Assembly (NCBI GenBank): GCA_963835855.1
Contig: CAWIHA010000039.1
Coordinates: 1-64,000, forward strand
Direction of reading: 5' to 3'
Length of the DNA: 64,000 bases
From: CAWIHA01 sp963835855
Lineage (GTDB): Bacteria; Acidobacteriota; Terriglobia; Bryobacterales; Bryobacteraceae
A program made the translations under genes and the position numbers. The stretch's first letter is position 1, and every line of letters begins with the position of its first letter. This document shows, piece after piece, positions 33,932 to 42,435 of the stretch. The notes below the pieces were generated by a model. That model did not search any database and was not told where the DNA came from. It was given only the letters and a program-made list of their open reading frames with translations.

Positions 33932-33962
33932 GCCTACGATAGGGGATATCCTTCCTTCTGAA

Positions 33963-35384
33963 GTGTTCAGCCGGCATCATCGCCAGGTAAAAGTTCTTTT
34001 CGGCGCATCGGATATCGTCCTCACGGCGCTGGCGTTCGAGGCCGCGTACCAAAGCCGCGTCTGGCTGCACTTTGAGCGGACCTTTTATCTCACCGTTCCC
34101 ATCAAAGCCCTGCTGCTCGGCTTTTCGGCGATGGTGTGGGTCGCGATGGGCCTGTGGCTGAACGTTTACGAGAAGCTCGACGCCGGCCACCCCCGGGTCA
34201 TCCTGCGCGACGCCTTCAGGCAGTCGCTGTTCGGCCTGACCTGCCTGGTAATCTTTCAGTACCTGCTGCGGCTGGAGACGCAACTGAGCCGCTCATTTCT
34301 GGCGCTGTTCGGGATCTATAGCTGGGTATTCTTATGCTTGTTCCGGCTCCTGGCGGGCAGCGCGGCCGGCGCTATCCGCCGCGAATTCGGCGCGCCGCAT
34401 TACGTCATGGTAGTCGGTGTGGGGGAAAGCGCGCGGCGCCTGGGCCAAGCGCTCGAGCAGTCGGCGAAATACGGCATCCGGCTGATCGGCTTTCTCGCCG
34501 ACAATCCCTCGGACGCGCCGGGGCGCATGCATCTCGGCTCGGAATACAACGTGTATCCCCTGGCGGACCTGCCGCAACTGCTGCGGCGGCAGGTGATCGA
34601 CGAGGTGCTGTTTACCGTCGATGGGAAGAACGTGGCCGGCCTCGAAGATCTTCTGGTGTTGTGCGACGAGGAGGGCGTCCGCACGCGCGTGCTGGTCGAT
34701 TTTTTCCCGCACGTCAATAGCGAGATGTACCTCGACCGGCTCGGCTCGATGCCGCTGCTGACTTTCGCCGCGGCGCCACACGACGAGATCCGGTTGCTCG
34801 TCAAGCGCGTAGTGGACGTCACGCTGGCCGCGGCGGCCCTCGTGCTGCTCGCGCCGTTGATGGGGCTCGTCGTGCTGCTCATCCGCCTGACGTCGCCCGG
34901 GCCCGCGCTCTTCAAACAGGAGCGCTGCGGCCTGAACGGCCGGCGGTTCGTGTTCTACAAGTTCCGCTCCATGTGCGACAACGCGGAGGAGTTGAAGGCA
35001 ACGCTCGGGCACTTGAACCAGAAGTCCACCGCGTTCAAGATTCCTGACGACCCGCGGCTGACGCCGCTGGGCCGGTATCTGCGCAAGTTCTCCATCGACG
35101 AATGGCCGCAGCTTTGGAACGTCCTGAAGGGCGATATGTCGCTGGTCGGCCCGCGGCCGGCTGTTCCGGCCGAGGTGGAAGAATACAAGGGCTGGCAGCG
35201 GCGCCGGCTGCGCATGCGCCCTGGCCTGACCTGCCTGTGGGCGCTCGAGGGCCGGGACGAGTTGGATTTCGATCGCTGGATGCAAATGGACATGCAATAC
35301 ATAGACAATTGGTCGTTGGCACTCGACGGGAAGATCCTGCTGCTGACGATTCCACGGGTAGTAACCGGCAAAGGGGCTTATTAG
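33963..35384 (+). CDS. Undecaprenyl-phosphate sugar phosphotransferase (exopolysaccharide priming)
   Basis: A 473-residue membrane protein starting at GTG 33963. Four N-terminal transmembrane helices are followed by a CoA-binding-like domain (VVGVGESARRLGQALEQSA) and a fifth helix (VVDVTLAAAALVLLAPLM). The catalytic domain has the conserved GPALFKQERCGLNGRRFVFYKFRSM, DDPRLTPLGRYLRKFSIDEWPQLWNVLKGDMSLVGPRP, and RPGLTCLWAL. These are the hallmarks of WbaP/EpsB-type polyprenyl glycosylphosphotransferases, which put the first sugar phosphate on undecaprenyl phosphate. It fits with the exosortase/EpsI genes 9.5 kb upstream, though not in the same operon. Confidence 0.92.
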   Translation: MFSRHHRQVKVLFGASDIVLTALAFEAAYQSRVWLHFERTFYLTVPIKALLLGFSAMVWVAMGLWLNVYEKLDAGHPRVILRDAFRQSLFGLTCLVIFQYLLRLETQLSRSFLALFGIYSWVFLCLFRLLAGSAAGAIRREFGAPHYVMVVGVGESARRLGQALEQSAKYGIRLIGFLADNPSDAPGRMHLGSEYNVYPLADLPQLLRRQVIDEVLFTVDGKNVAGLEDLLVLCDEEGVRTRVLVDFFPHVNSEMYLDRLGSMPLLTFAAAPHDEIRLLVKRVVDVTLAAAALVLLAPLMGLVVLLIRLTSPGPALFKQERCGLNGRRFVFYKFRSMCDNAEELKATLGHLNQKSTAFKIPDDPRLTPLGRYLRKFSIDEWPQLWNVLKGDMSLVGPRPAVPAEVEEYKGWQRRRLRMRPGLTCLWALEGRDELDFDRWMQMDMQYIDNWSLALDGKILLLTIPRVVTGKGAY

Positions 35385-35423
35385 CCGGAGTTCCGCTCGC
35401 CCGGGAGAAGAAGCTGTGAGTGG

Positions 35424-35443
35424 CCCGCTTGTCGGGGGGTGCG
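35424..35443. repeat. Left 20-bp direct repeat flanking the mobile element
   Basis: CCCGCTTGTCGGGGGGTGCG here is identical to 38644-38663. It overlaps the left terminal inverted repeat of the element by 5 bp and may be a remnant of a duplicated target or of an older element end. Confidence 0.7.
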
Positions 35444-35496
35444 CTAAATCTGTGTCCCTCTTGGAGGCGGCCTCGACAGCGCGGGCCGCCAGGAGA

Positions 35497-36567
35497 TCAC
35501 TCACGTACCTCCGACTGCCGTAGATATAGCGTCAACTGCATGGGAATTCTTCCGTTGAGTTCGGCCATCTTGCGGCGAAGCTCGCCCATGGTTTCGCAAG
35601 TTCTAGCAATGCCGATCAGGATGTAAATATGTTGAACCAATTTGGGAAGTCCGTAGTGAGCATTGAGCCAAGAATGCCAGTTGCGCCCCTGGCGAGGCTG
35701 GGGCTCATTCTCTTTGAGCCATTTTGCAACATCGGGATCAAGATATTCGTATACCAGTTCAGTAACGAGCTTGCCCCAGAATTTAGGACGTTGCGTAACG
35801 GTCCCCTTCCAGTTTGTCAACCGTCCAAACTCAACCCACAGTTCGTCTGGAAAGGTCTTTTCCCACTTGCGAAGCTCCTCTGCCAGATAAGCCCTGAGCT
35901 TCACCTGGAGTGCAAACTCTGCGCGGTCGTATTGAGCGCCAGTGGCCTCATCGATGAGGGCTTCAAGGCCAACTTTGGCACACGCCGTCACAAACATCCC
36001 CGCCTTAATCGCCATCTCGCGTTGGCGGCTTGTCAATTTGGGGTAGCCAGAGTTGGGGTGCGTGCTCGCCTCCAGCGCCGACATAAAGCCCTTACAAATG
36101 TCGATTAGAAGGTCTGCCGGTAAACCCTTCACGTGGCGCTGAAGCCCTTCGACTTCAGGCAGTCGAAACGGGACCATTCTCTCGAGTACTTCCGTCAATG
36201 AAATGAATGGTTTAAGTGGTTCAACCCCCAGATATTTCTCGAGTCCTCCACCGCCCTTGATGCCAGTAATCATCTCGGTGAACGAAGTGCGCCCGACAAC
36301 TCGTTGCCAGTTGTCCAGCACATAACAAGGAAGCTCGACTCCCAGAAGATTAAGAACTCCCTTATACCTAGCCTCCGGCAGATCGTCAGCAGGAACAACC
36401 TCATCCGGGTCAGCCACCAGTTCTCTGGCTTTCTTCCATCGTATCTTTGCTGCATTGCTTGCGAGAGCCTTACGTTCCTCTGGTGACAAGCGCTCCATCC
36501 GGGCTTTTCCAGATCTACTGCGCCCATCCTCAATTTGGTGTTCAACCCCGATTTTGGATCCCGTCAT
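35497..36567 (-). CDS. P63C-domain protein (mobile-element cargo)
   Basis: A 356-residue protein with the C-terminal P63C signature: WLKENEPQPRQGRNWHSWLN, then YGLPKLVQHIYILIGIARTC. The N-terminal part is basic (ERLSPEERKALASNAAKIRW) and could bind nucleic acid. P63C proteins are common in phages, plasmids and integrated elements, and their biochemical role is not known. The gene starts 47 bp before a strong divergent promoter that serves the transposase side. It has a lower GC content than the chromosomal genes, which fits transfer. Confidence 0.78.
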   Translation of the reverse strand: MTGSKIGVEHQIEDGRSRSGKARMERLSPEERKALASNAAKIRWKKARELVADPDEVVPADDLPEARYKGVLNLLGVELPCYVLDNWQRVVGRTSFTEMITGIKGGGGLEKYLGVEPLKPFISLTEVLERMVPFRLPEVEGLQRHVKGLPADLLIDICKGFMSALEASTHPNSGYPKLTSRQREMAIKAGMFVTACAKVGLEALIDEATGAQYDRAEFALQVKLRAYLAEELRKWEKTFPDELWVEFGRLTNWKGTVTQRPKFWGKLVTELVYEYLDPDVAKWLKENEPQPRQGRNWHSWLNAHYGLPKLVQHIYILIGIARTCETMGELRRKMAELNGRIPMQLTLYLRQSEVRE

Positions 36568-36591
36568 AAAAATACGATAGCACAGATTTTA

Positions 36592-36633
36592 GCATCATGC
36601 AAGCAATTTATTATTGACATGCTGGCATGATGC
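36592..36633. promoter_or_regulatory. Inverted operator-like repeat
   Basis: GCATCATGC at 36592-36600 is inverted at 36625-36633 (GCATGATGC). The second arm lies in the spacer of the strong promoter at 36614-36642. This looks like a repressor-binding site for the divergent region, but no regulator is identified within the element. Confidence 0.4.
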
Positions 36634-36642
36634 CTTTATAAT
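36614..36642 (+). promoter_or_regulatory. Consensus sigma70 promoter
   Basis: TTGACA (36614-36619) and TATAAT (36637-36642) at the ideal 17-bp spacing. It faces the transposase gene. An inverted repeat GCATCATGC / GCATGATGC (36592-36600 and 36625-36633) overlaps its spacer and may be an operator. The leader after the promoter also holds a GCCCCGA/TCGGGGC pair. Confidence 0.78.
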
Positions 36643-36775
36643 CTGAACATGAAGCAAGAAGCCCCGACCAACGCGCTAACGCTGATCGGGGCCAGAATCC
36701 GCACAGCCGAAGCCATACAGACTCCTCAAGTCCATTATCCGGCTTTGGGCTGTGGATCTCAAGGAGAAAACAGCC

Positions 36776-37714
36776 ATGACGTGCCATTCCTGCCGGATTG
36801 AATGTAAGCGCAAAGGCCGTGACCGCAAGGGAACGCAGCGCTACCAGTGCCGCCAGTGCTCCAAGACGTTCCTGGAGCCCCAAGAGAAGCCCCTGGAGGG
36901 CATGTACCTGCCCATCGAAAAGGCTGAACAGGTGCTCCGGCTCCTGCTCGAAGGCAATAGCGTTTCGAGCGTGGAACGCCTCACGGACGTTCACCATACG
37001 ACCATTCTCAAGCTCCTGGTTCTCGCGGGCGAGAAATGCGAGCGGATCATGGCAGAGAAGGTCCGCAACATCAAAGTGCGAGACGTGGAATGCGATGAGG
37101 TGTGGAGCTTCATCGGGAAGAAGCAAAAGCGCGTCCGGCCCGAAGATAATCCGAATCTCGGGGATGCCTACACCTTCGTTGCCATCGAACGGCATTCCAA
37201 GCTGGTGCTGAACATCGCCCTCGGCAAGCGGGACCAGGCCACAACGGACGTTTTCATCGAAGGCGTGCGGCAGGCCACGGCGCCAACCGAATTCCAGATC
37301 ACCACGGACGGCTTCAGTCCCTATCGTTCCGCGATCCGCAATACCCTTGAAGACCGCTGCGACTTCGCTCAACTCATCAAAGTGTACCGGGCGAACCAGG
37401 AAGGCGAAGCCCGGTACAGCCCGGCCGAAGTCGCGGCCGTGGAGGTGGTCCCAACCATGGGGCAACCCGATCCTGAACGCATCTGCACTTCGATAGTTGA
37501 GCGGTCCAATCTCAGCCTGCGCATGGGCATCCGGCGCTTCACGCGCTTGACGAACGCCTTCAGTAAGAAATGGGAGAACCACTGGGCTGCCGTCGCGCTG
37601 TGGTTCGTTTTCTACAACTTTTGCCGGATTCACAAATCTCTTCGCGTGACGCCCGCGATGGCTGCGGGTATCGCCGATCACGTTTGGTCAGTCGGAGATT
37701 TGCTGTCGGCCTGA
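36776..37714 (+). CDS. IS1-type transposase with zinc ribbon
   Basis: The ATG at 36776 (AAGGAG upstream) gives 312 residues. The N terminus is a zinc ribbon (CHSCRIECKRKG, then YQCRQCSKTF). A helix-turn-helix follows (SVSSVERLTDVHHTTILKLL), and the catalytic part contains VECDEVWSFIGKK, QITTDGFSPYRSA and SIVERSNLSLRMGIRRFTR, the D, D and E regions of an IS1-like DDE transposase. It cuts and joins DNA ends. A GTG 24 bp upstream is an alternative start. No own TIR was found tightly around the gene; it may mobilise the whole 3.2-kb element. Confidence 0.8.
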   Translation: MTCHSCRIECKRKGRDRKGTQRYQCRQCSKTFLEPQEKPLEGMYLPIEKAEQVLRLLLEGNSVSSVERLTDVHHTTILKLLVLAGEKCERIMAEKVRNIKVRDVECDEVWSFIGKKQKRVRPEDNPNLGDAYTFVAIERHSKLVLNIALGKRDQATTDVFIEGVRQATAPTEFQITTDGFSPYRSAIRNTLEDRCDFAQLIKVYRANQEGEARYSPAEVAAVEVVPTMGQPDPERICTSIVERSNLSLRMGIRRFTRLTNAFSKKWENHWAAVALWFVFYNFCRIHKSLRVTPAMAAGIADHVWSVGDLLSA

Positions 37715-38574
37715 AAGGGGAGTCGCTCTTGGAGATGTTCTGCCAAGTTTATGCTCATTCGACTTGGCCTCAAATTCTGATCGAACTCCATATCGCAAGT
37801 GACGCGTACAGACCCCTTGCGTGCAAATTCGCTATAAAATCCATACGGATCGGGGCCACGGTACTCATAGCGCACAGTGGTTCCATCCTAGAAACGGAAG
37901 GTTCCCTGGTTCCTCTCCTTGTTGAGAGAAACCAGATAACCTTCGACCTGTGTTCCTTGTGAGGTTGCCGCCGTCTCGGTGGAAATCGATTCAAAGTACG
38001 CCTTTTCCGATTCTGCGATCTCTGCCGTGATTTTGCCTTCCATACCGTCCGCAACGATCCTTGCGCTATCAATTTCATTCTTGCGAAGCGGGCTCACAAT
38101 CCGGTTGAGATCCACATCCACAATCCTGTCTTGGAGAATTTCCAGAAGTTCGCGTGGCATCTCGAACTTTGCATTGTCGGCATTGACGATTACGAAGACA
38201 TTTTTGTCCCCTTCGACATTGAAGCTGTAGGGCTTCCCTTTTATGTGCTGTTTGGCTCCAATCAGACGGATGATTGCAGATATGACTCGCTTGCCGGCTT
38301 CAATGGCGACCTCAAGCAATTGTTGCTGATTGGGTTGGATACCTAAAATGGCGATGGATAGAAGCAAAACGTCAAACGAGTTCTTTTCGACGGCGGAAAC
38401 CCTAAGCCGATGCTCGATCTGCGGTGTAAGACGAGAAGCAATCTTGCCATACGCACCTGAGAACCCCTCCAAGGCCAGGAGCACATCCGAGACCGCCATG
38501 GTCCCATCGTCAGCAGACGGGCCATGGTAGCTCAAAGTGATTTTGAGCGGATCGGGCATGTGGACCAGAATCAT
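37678..38574 (-). pseudogene. Gene of unknown function interrupted by an in-frame TAG
   Basis: The frame from 38574 reads MILVHMPDPLK, then VVDVDLNRIVSPLRKNE and a C-terminal stretch NKERNQGTFRF. It stops at a TAG (37888-37890), but the same frame continues without a gap as DGTTVRYEYRGPDPYGFYSEF and CDMEFDQNLRPSRM, ending with TGA at 37678. The two pieces together make a natural beta-rich C-terminal domain, so the TAG is probably a substitution in a once-complete 298-residue protein. The last 37 bp overlap the transposase 3' end in antisense. No family is known to me. Whether TAG is read through here cannot be told from the sequence. Confidence 0.5.
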
Positions 38575-38643
38575 ACCCTAGTCCCCCATCCGCCCGCAAC
38601 ATTTCCAATCCGTTCCCGGTAGGGACACACTTTTAGCGCACTA

Positions 38644-38663
38644 CCCGCTTGTCGGGGGGTGCG
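38644..38663. repeat. Right 20-bp direct repeat flanking the mobile element
   Basis: Identical to 35424-35443. It lies 2 bp outside the right terminal inverted repeat. Confidence 0.7.
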
Positions 38664-38756
38664 TGAATCAGGTACCCTTCGGTAAGCGGCAAGCTCCCGG
38701 GTAACCCACTGGGAAGCGATCCGGACTACGGTCTTTTAGATGGAAAGGAGTCTTCG

Positions 38757-40017
38757 ATGATCGCTGAACTTGCGGTCCAGAATCCGCATCATTTAGCTCT
38801 TCAAAACTTTGATATGGCGGCCGACGCGCTTGGATTGTCCGAGGATATTCGGGCGATGATCAAGTACCCGGAGAGGGAGTTGTCTGTCACCGTCCCCGTC
38901 CGGATGGACAACGGCCACGTCAGGCGGTTTGAAGGTTTCCGGGTCCAGCACAGCACCGTCCGCGGCCCGGCGAAGGGCGGCATTCGTTACCATCCCAACG
39001 TCAACCTGGACGAAGTCCGGGCTTTGGCGACCTGGATGACTTGGAAGTGCGCGGTGGTCAACATTCCGTTCGGCGGCGGCAAGGGCGGAGTGACCTGCAA
39101 CCCGAAGGAGCTATCGCAGACCGAAATCGAGGGGATCACCCGCCGTTACGCCACCGCGATCCTGCCATTGATTGGCCCGTCGCAGGATATCCCGGCGCCC
39201 GACGTCTACACGAATTCCCAGATCATGGCCTGGATCATGGATACCTACAGCATGACGAAGGGCTATACCATTACCGGCGTCGTTACGGGCAAGCCGATCG
39301 CACTCGGTGGTTCGCTGGGGCGGAACGAGGCGACTGGGCGCGGCGTCTTCTACACCACTGTGAGCAGTTGCGAGCACTTGCGAATCTCATTGAAAGGCGC
39401 CAAGGTCGTGGTGCAGGGCTTTGGAAACGCGGGCTCCATCGCGGCTCATATGTTGCATGGCTATGGGGCGTCGGTCATCGCCGTCAACGATTCCCGCGGC
39501 TCCATTTACAACCAGGCCGGCCTGGACATTCGCCAAGGTGATTGCCCACAAGGAAGCAACCGGAAGTGTGGTGGGCTTCCCGGGTGCGGAATCGATCACA
39601 GCGGCTGAGCTGCTCAGTCTGGAGTGCGACATCCTGGTTCCCGCCGCGCTCGAAAACGCCATCGACGCCAGAAACGCTCCGCGCGTGAAGACGAAGGTCG
39701 TCGCCGAGGCCGCGAACGGCCCGCTGACGCCCGAGGCCGATGTCATTCTGCAAGACAAAGGGGTGTTTATCATACCGGACATCTTATGCAATGCCGGGGG
39801 CGTGACCGTGTCGTACTTCGAATGGGTCCAGGACGAGCAGCACCTGTTCTGGGACGCGCAGGACGTCTACCAGCGTCTGGAGCGCGTCATGAAGACTTCG
39901 TTCAACGACGTTCTCAAGGTCCACGTCGATCGCAAAGCCGGCATGCGGCTCGCGGCCAACATGGTTGGCATTGGCCGTGTCGCCGAAGCAACAAAACTAA
40001 GAGGCCTGTACCCGTAA
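38757..40017 (+). CDS. gdhA: Glutamate dehydrogenase, with a +1 frameshift
   Basis: The start at 38757 (AAAGGAG upstream) leads through VQHSTVRGPAKGGIRYHPNV and the catalytic lysine region GGGKGGVTCNPKE to the NAD-binding loop QGFGNAGSIAAHML. At about 39531 one extra base shifts the frame; the correct continuation (KVIAHKEATGSVVGFPGAES, then LVPAALENAI and AEAANGPLTPEAD) ends at 40017. With the shift corrected the enzyme is about 419 residues, the normal length. It interconverts glutamate and 2-oxoglutarate with ammonia. The gene stands alone after the mobile element. As a housekeeping gene, a sequencing indel is the most likely cause. Confidence 0.9.
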
Positions 40018-40035
40018 GTTGTTCTGCTAATGCGT

Positions 40036-40068
40036 GCGCGGTCCGGGGCCAGCGGTTCCGGTCCGCGC
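40036..40068. terminator. Hairpin between convergent gdhA and molybdopterin enzyme genes
   Basis: GCGCGGTCCGG at 40036-40046 and CCGGTCCGCGC at 40058-40068 form an 11-bp stem with one mismatch. There is no good T-tract, so it may be a bidirectional, Rho-assisted terminator. It ends next to the stop of the minus-strand gene. Confidence 0.4.
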
Positions 40069-40878
40069 TTAGTCGGACCAGCCGAAGCGCTCCTCTCTCC
40101 AGGGGTCGCCGTGCATGTGGTAGCCATTCCGCTCCCAGAAGCCGGCGCGGTCCCGTGCGAGGAACTCCGCTCCCGCCAGCCACTTCGCGCTCTTCCAGGC
40201 GTACAGCTGGGGCACAATCAGACGGGCCGGGCCGCCATGCTCAGGCGGGAGTGGCTCGCCATCATGAAAGAGGGCGACCAAGGCGTCCTCGGCCAGGAAG
40301 TCGTCAAGCGGCAGGTTGGTGGTCCAGCCGCTATCATACGCATGGATGAGAACGTATCGCGCTTGGGGCAGGACGCCGCCGGCGGCTTTGACCAGCTCTC
40401 GCGCCGCCACCCCCTCCCAAATATTGCCGAGCCGGGACCACCGCGTGACGCAATGAAAATCCGCGAAGACCTTCACGCGGGGAAGTTGTTGAAACTGCTC
40501 CCAGTTCCACTCGGTTGGCCGGGCGATGAGGCCGGCCAGCCTGAAGCGCCACGCGGCCAGATCGATACGCGGCGGGCCGCTCGCGTCGAGCACGGGCCAT
40601 TTCCGGGTGCGCGACTGGCCAGGCGGCAGCCGGTCTGCACGGCGCGCGTCCGGGCTGATGATGACGTCGGCGGGAAGCCCTTCGGCTCCGGGGACCTGCT
40701 CCGGCTGTTCCTCGATTCGATCCATCCCAGCCATTTGATGCCGCTGCGGCACAGCCGGATGCCCGGGCAAGAACCGCCGCAACCCCTTTGCGTAAAATTC
40801 TATCACCCGGGGGCCGGGCCCCCAGATCCCGTATTCACTGAGAAAAGCTGTGCCGGGCGCGCACGTATTGGTAGACAA
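40069..40878 (-). CDS. YedY/sulfite-oxidase-like molybdopterin enzyme
   Basis: The C-terminal 200 residues form an oxidoreductase molybdopterin-binding domain. The key cysteine that ligates molybdenum is in ADFHCVTRWSRLGN; other family parts are FDLAxWRF-like IDLAAWRFRLAGLI and VIPQLYAWKSAKWL. The frame is open up to 40878, but the first 70 residues do not match the family, so the real start may lie downstream, near the arginine-rich LPPGQSRTRKWPV segment. Cytosolic or periplasmic placement is therefore unclear; no twin-arginine motif is seen. It may reduce methionine sulfoxide or a similar substrate. Confidence 0.78.
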   Translation of the reverse strand: MSTNTCAPGTAFLSEYGIWGPGPRVIEFYAKGLRRFLPGHPAVPQRHQMAGMDRIEEQPEQVPGAEGLPADVIISPDARRADRLPPGQSRTRKWPVLDASGPPRIDLAAWRFRLAGLIARPTEWNWEQFQQLPRVKVFADFHCVTRWSRLGNIWEGVAARELVKAAGGVLPQARYVLIHAYDSGWTTNLPLDDFLAEDALVALFHDGEPLPPEHGGPARLIVPQLYAWKSAKWLAGAEFLARDRAGFWERNGYHMHGDPWREERFGWSD

Positions 40879-41585
40879 TGCGGCGCATGTTCTGGATTTT
40901 GGGGCTGCTGTTGGCCGCCGGAATCCTTGCGGCCGGGCACCGAGACCCGGTCGAACCCCTTAACCCTACCGGGCGCCAGCCCTCCGGATCAGTCCAGCCC
41001 CGGGGTGAGCCCGCGAGGTCCGGCGCCCTCGATCAACAGAATCTCGCGCAACTGCTGTCCATTCACCGCATATACGTGGAGCGGTTCACCGGCGGCGAAA
41101 CCGCCGCTCAAATGCGCGACATGATCATCAGCAGCTTGCAACAGGCCAAGCTGTTCGTCATCACCGAAAACCCCGAGCGCGGGGACGCGATTCTCAAAGG
41201 CTCTGCCGAGGACCTGATCTTCACGGACACCTTCCAGTACAGTGAGGGAATTAACGTGCATACGCAGGCCGCGAACTCGAGCGGATCTTCGGAGGGCGAC
41301 AGTGTGAACGGGGTCAGGAGCAGCGCCGGCAACCGCCGCAGCATGTCCGCCGGCGCCGGCATCGGCGAAAACGAATCCAGCCGCACCGCCGAAAGGAAGC
41401 ACGAGGCAACCGCCGCCGTACGGCTGGTGAATAAAGATGGCGACGTGATCTGGTCGACCACTCAGGAAAGCCTGGGCGGGAAATTCCGGGGAGCGAGCGC
41501 GGACGTAGCCGATCGGATTATGAAGCAGCTCGTCGCCGACTATGGCCGGGCCAGGCAGTTGTCCGATCCGGGCGGGTCAAGGTAG
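40878..41585 (+). CDS. Secreted or lipid-associated protein of unknown function
   Basis: From the ATG at 40878 the protein is 235 residues with an N-terminal signal (MFWILGLLLAAGILAAGH). The mature part has a CsgG-like pattern: an IYVERFTGGETAAQMRDMIISSLQQAKLFVIT segment, then VGNPERGDAILKGSAEDL and a later KHEATAAVRLVNKDGDVIWSTTQES strand. Similar small domains occur in surface assembly proteins. A serine-rich linker (GSSEGDSVNGVRSSAGNRR) separates the two halves. A second ATG at 40887 is possible. Function is not known. Confidence 0.55.
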   Translation: MRRMFWILGLLLAAGILAAGHRDPVEPLNPTGRQPSGSVQPRGEPARSGALDQQNLAQLLSIHRIYVERFTGGETAAQMRDMIISSLQQAKLFVITENPERGDAILKGSAEDLIFTDTFQYSEGINVHTQAANSSGSSEGDSVNGVRSSAGNRRSMSAGAGIGENESSRTAERKHEATAAVRLVNKDGDVIWSTTQESLGGKFRGASADVADRIMKQLVADYGRARQLSDPGGSR

Positions 41586-41685
41586 AAGAGCCGGGCGCTC
41601 CGCCCTGTGCGCGTAGAGGCAGCTTGAGCGGCCAAAGCGTTGCACGACCCCGGCTAGGCTTCCCCACGCTATTAAATTAAAAACG

Positions 41686-41829
41686 TATAATGTTGAAGAC
41701 AAACGGGTACGATTGGTGTAGACTGTATTCAGTTAGCTATTTACACATAGCATCCCCGGCGACGGACCCAGCCGTCGCCAGCCCCTCTGAGTGAAGCCCC
41801 AGGTTCCCAGCCTGGGGCTTTTAATTTTT
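41686..41829 (+). ncRNA. Candidate structured small RNA
   Basis: TATAAT lies at 41686-41691, without a clear -35. After it come three stacked hairpins: GTGTA with TACAC, GGCGACGG (41758-41765) with CCGTCGCC (41772-41779), and the terminator at 41794-41829. No reading frame of more than 25 codons with a start fits. The layout of compact hairpins plus a strong terminator suggests a noncoding transcript of 120-140 nt. I recognise no known RNA family. It is given from structure only. Confidence 0.4.
41794..41829 (+). terminator. Rho-independent terminator
   Basis: AAGCCCCAGG with CCTGGGGCTT forms a 10-bp stem, followed by TTAATTTTT. Confidence 0.85.
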
Positions 41830-41912
41830 GGGCCCATGCTTACCGCAGTCCCTCTGCAAACTCCGGCTTCCTCTCCGCCGCGCTCCCCAACGCTGCGCCT
41901 TGCGGCGCCGAC

Positions 41913-41968
41913 GCTGGCGCGGCCGCGCCTTGCCGGTGGTGAGTCGTGGTTTCCCGCAGCGGCGTTGC
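41913..41968. repeat. Diverged GC-rich repeat, copy 1
   Basis: GGCGCGGCCGCGCCTTGCCG and the following GTGGTGAGTCGTGGTTTC with GGCGTTGCGG resemble 42713-42760. The two copies flank the decayed hicBA and small membrane genes. Confidence 0.45.
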
Positions 41969-42003
41969 GGCCACGTGGATTGCGATCGGTCAACGTTGCG
42001 GCA

Positions 42004-42143
42004 TTATGCAGGAGGAATCGGCTCGATTGAGGTTCCCTTGATGGCTTCGAGGACCTGCTTGCGATCTTCGGGGTGCAGCGTGGTGCCGCCATGGAACGGA
42101 ACCACGACCCTTCCACCGGTCAGGCGCGGCACTTTAGGCGTGA
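42004..42143 (-). pseudogene. HicA toxin relic with an internal deletion
   Basis: The frame reads TPKVPRLTG, the classic HicA N terminus, directly joined to GRVVVPFHGGTTLHPEDRKQ, which is the HicA C-terminal strand-turn and helix. About 35 central residues, including the catalytic histidine, are missing. It ends with TAA at 42004-42006. The corresponding antitoxin remnant is at 42564-42656. No start codon is preserved. Confidence 0.5.
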
Positions 42144-42174
42144 ACCTACGGCGGTCGCAAGAATTTCCTTGTGC

Positions 42175-42435
42175 CTATTGGGACACTGCGGAACCCGTGA
42201 GTTTGTTGTAGAGCCACGCAAATATTCCGCCGCCAATCAGGGCATCGAAAAACGCCCATATCAATCCTATTACGCTGCCGATAGGAGAGATCGTGTAACC
42301 GCGGTACAGCCTGCCGATGAATGTAGGCCCCACTGCGGAGCCGTCAAATGCAATGATCCACCAGGTGAGGAAAAACAGTCCTAGTCCCCAGACTATGCCG
42401 CAAGTCAGCGCGAACGCCTTAATGTTGAGCTTCAT
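42175..42435 (-). CDS. Small holin-like membrane protein
   Basis: An 86-residue protein with GGAGAAG before its ATG. It has an N-terminal helix (FALTCGIVWGLGLFFLTWWI), a short loop with GPTFIGRLYRGYTISPIG, and a second helix (VIGLIWAFFDALIGGGIFAWLY). It matches small proteins annotated as bacteriophage holin in databases, but the association with phage is not supported here by other phage genes. It sits between the hicB and hicA relics. Role unknown. Confidence 0.6.
   Translation of the reverse strand: MKLNIKAFALTCGIVWGLGLFFLTWWIIAFDGSAVGPTFIGRLYRGYTISPIGSVIGLIWAFFDALIGGGIFAWLYNKLTGSAVSQ

Larger units (their letters stand above)
35439..38641. mobile_element. 3.2-kb transposon-like element with 21-bp near-perfect TIRs
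   Basis: GTGCGCTAAATCTGTGTCCCT at 35439-35459 is inverted as AGGGACACACTTTTAGCGCAC at 38621-38641 (19 of 21 match). The element carries a P63C-domain gene (minus), an IS1-type transposase (plus), and a gene of unknown function with an in-frame amber codon (minus). Base composition and gene style are visibly different from the neighbours. A 20-bp direct repeat stands outside each end. The exact IS family of the terminal repeats cannot be told from this window; the transposase may belong to this element or be an IS nested within it. Confidence 0.7.
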
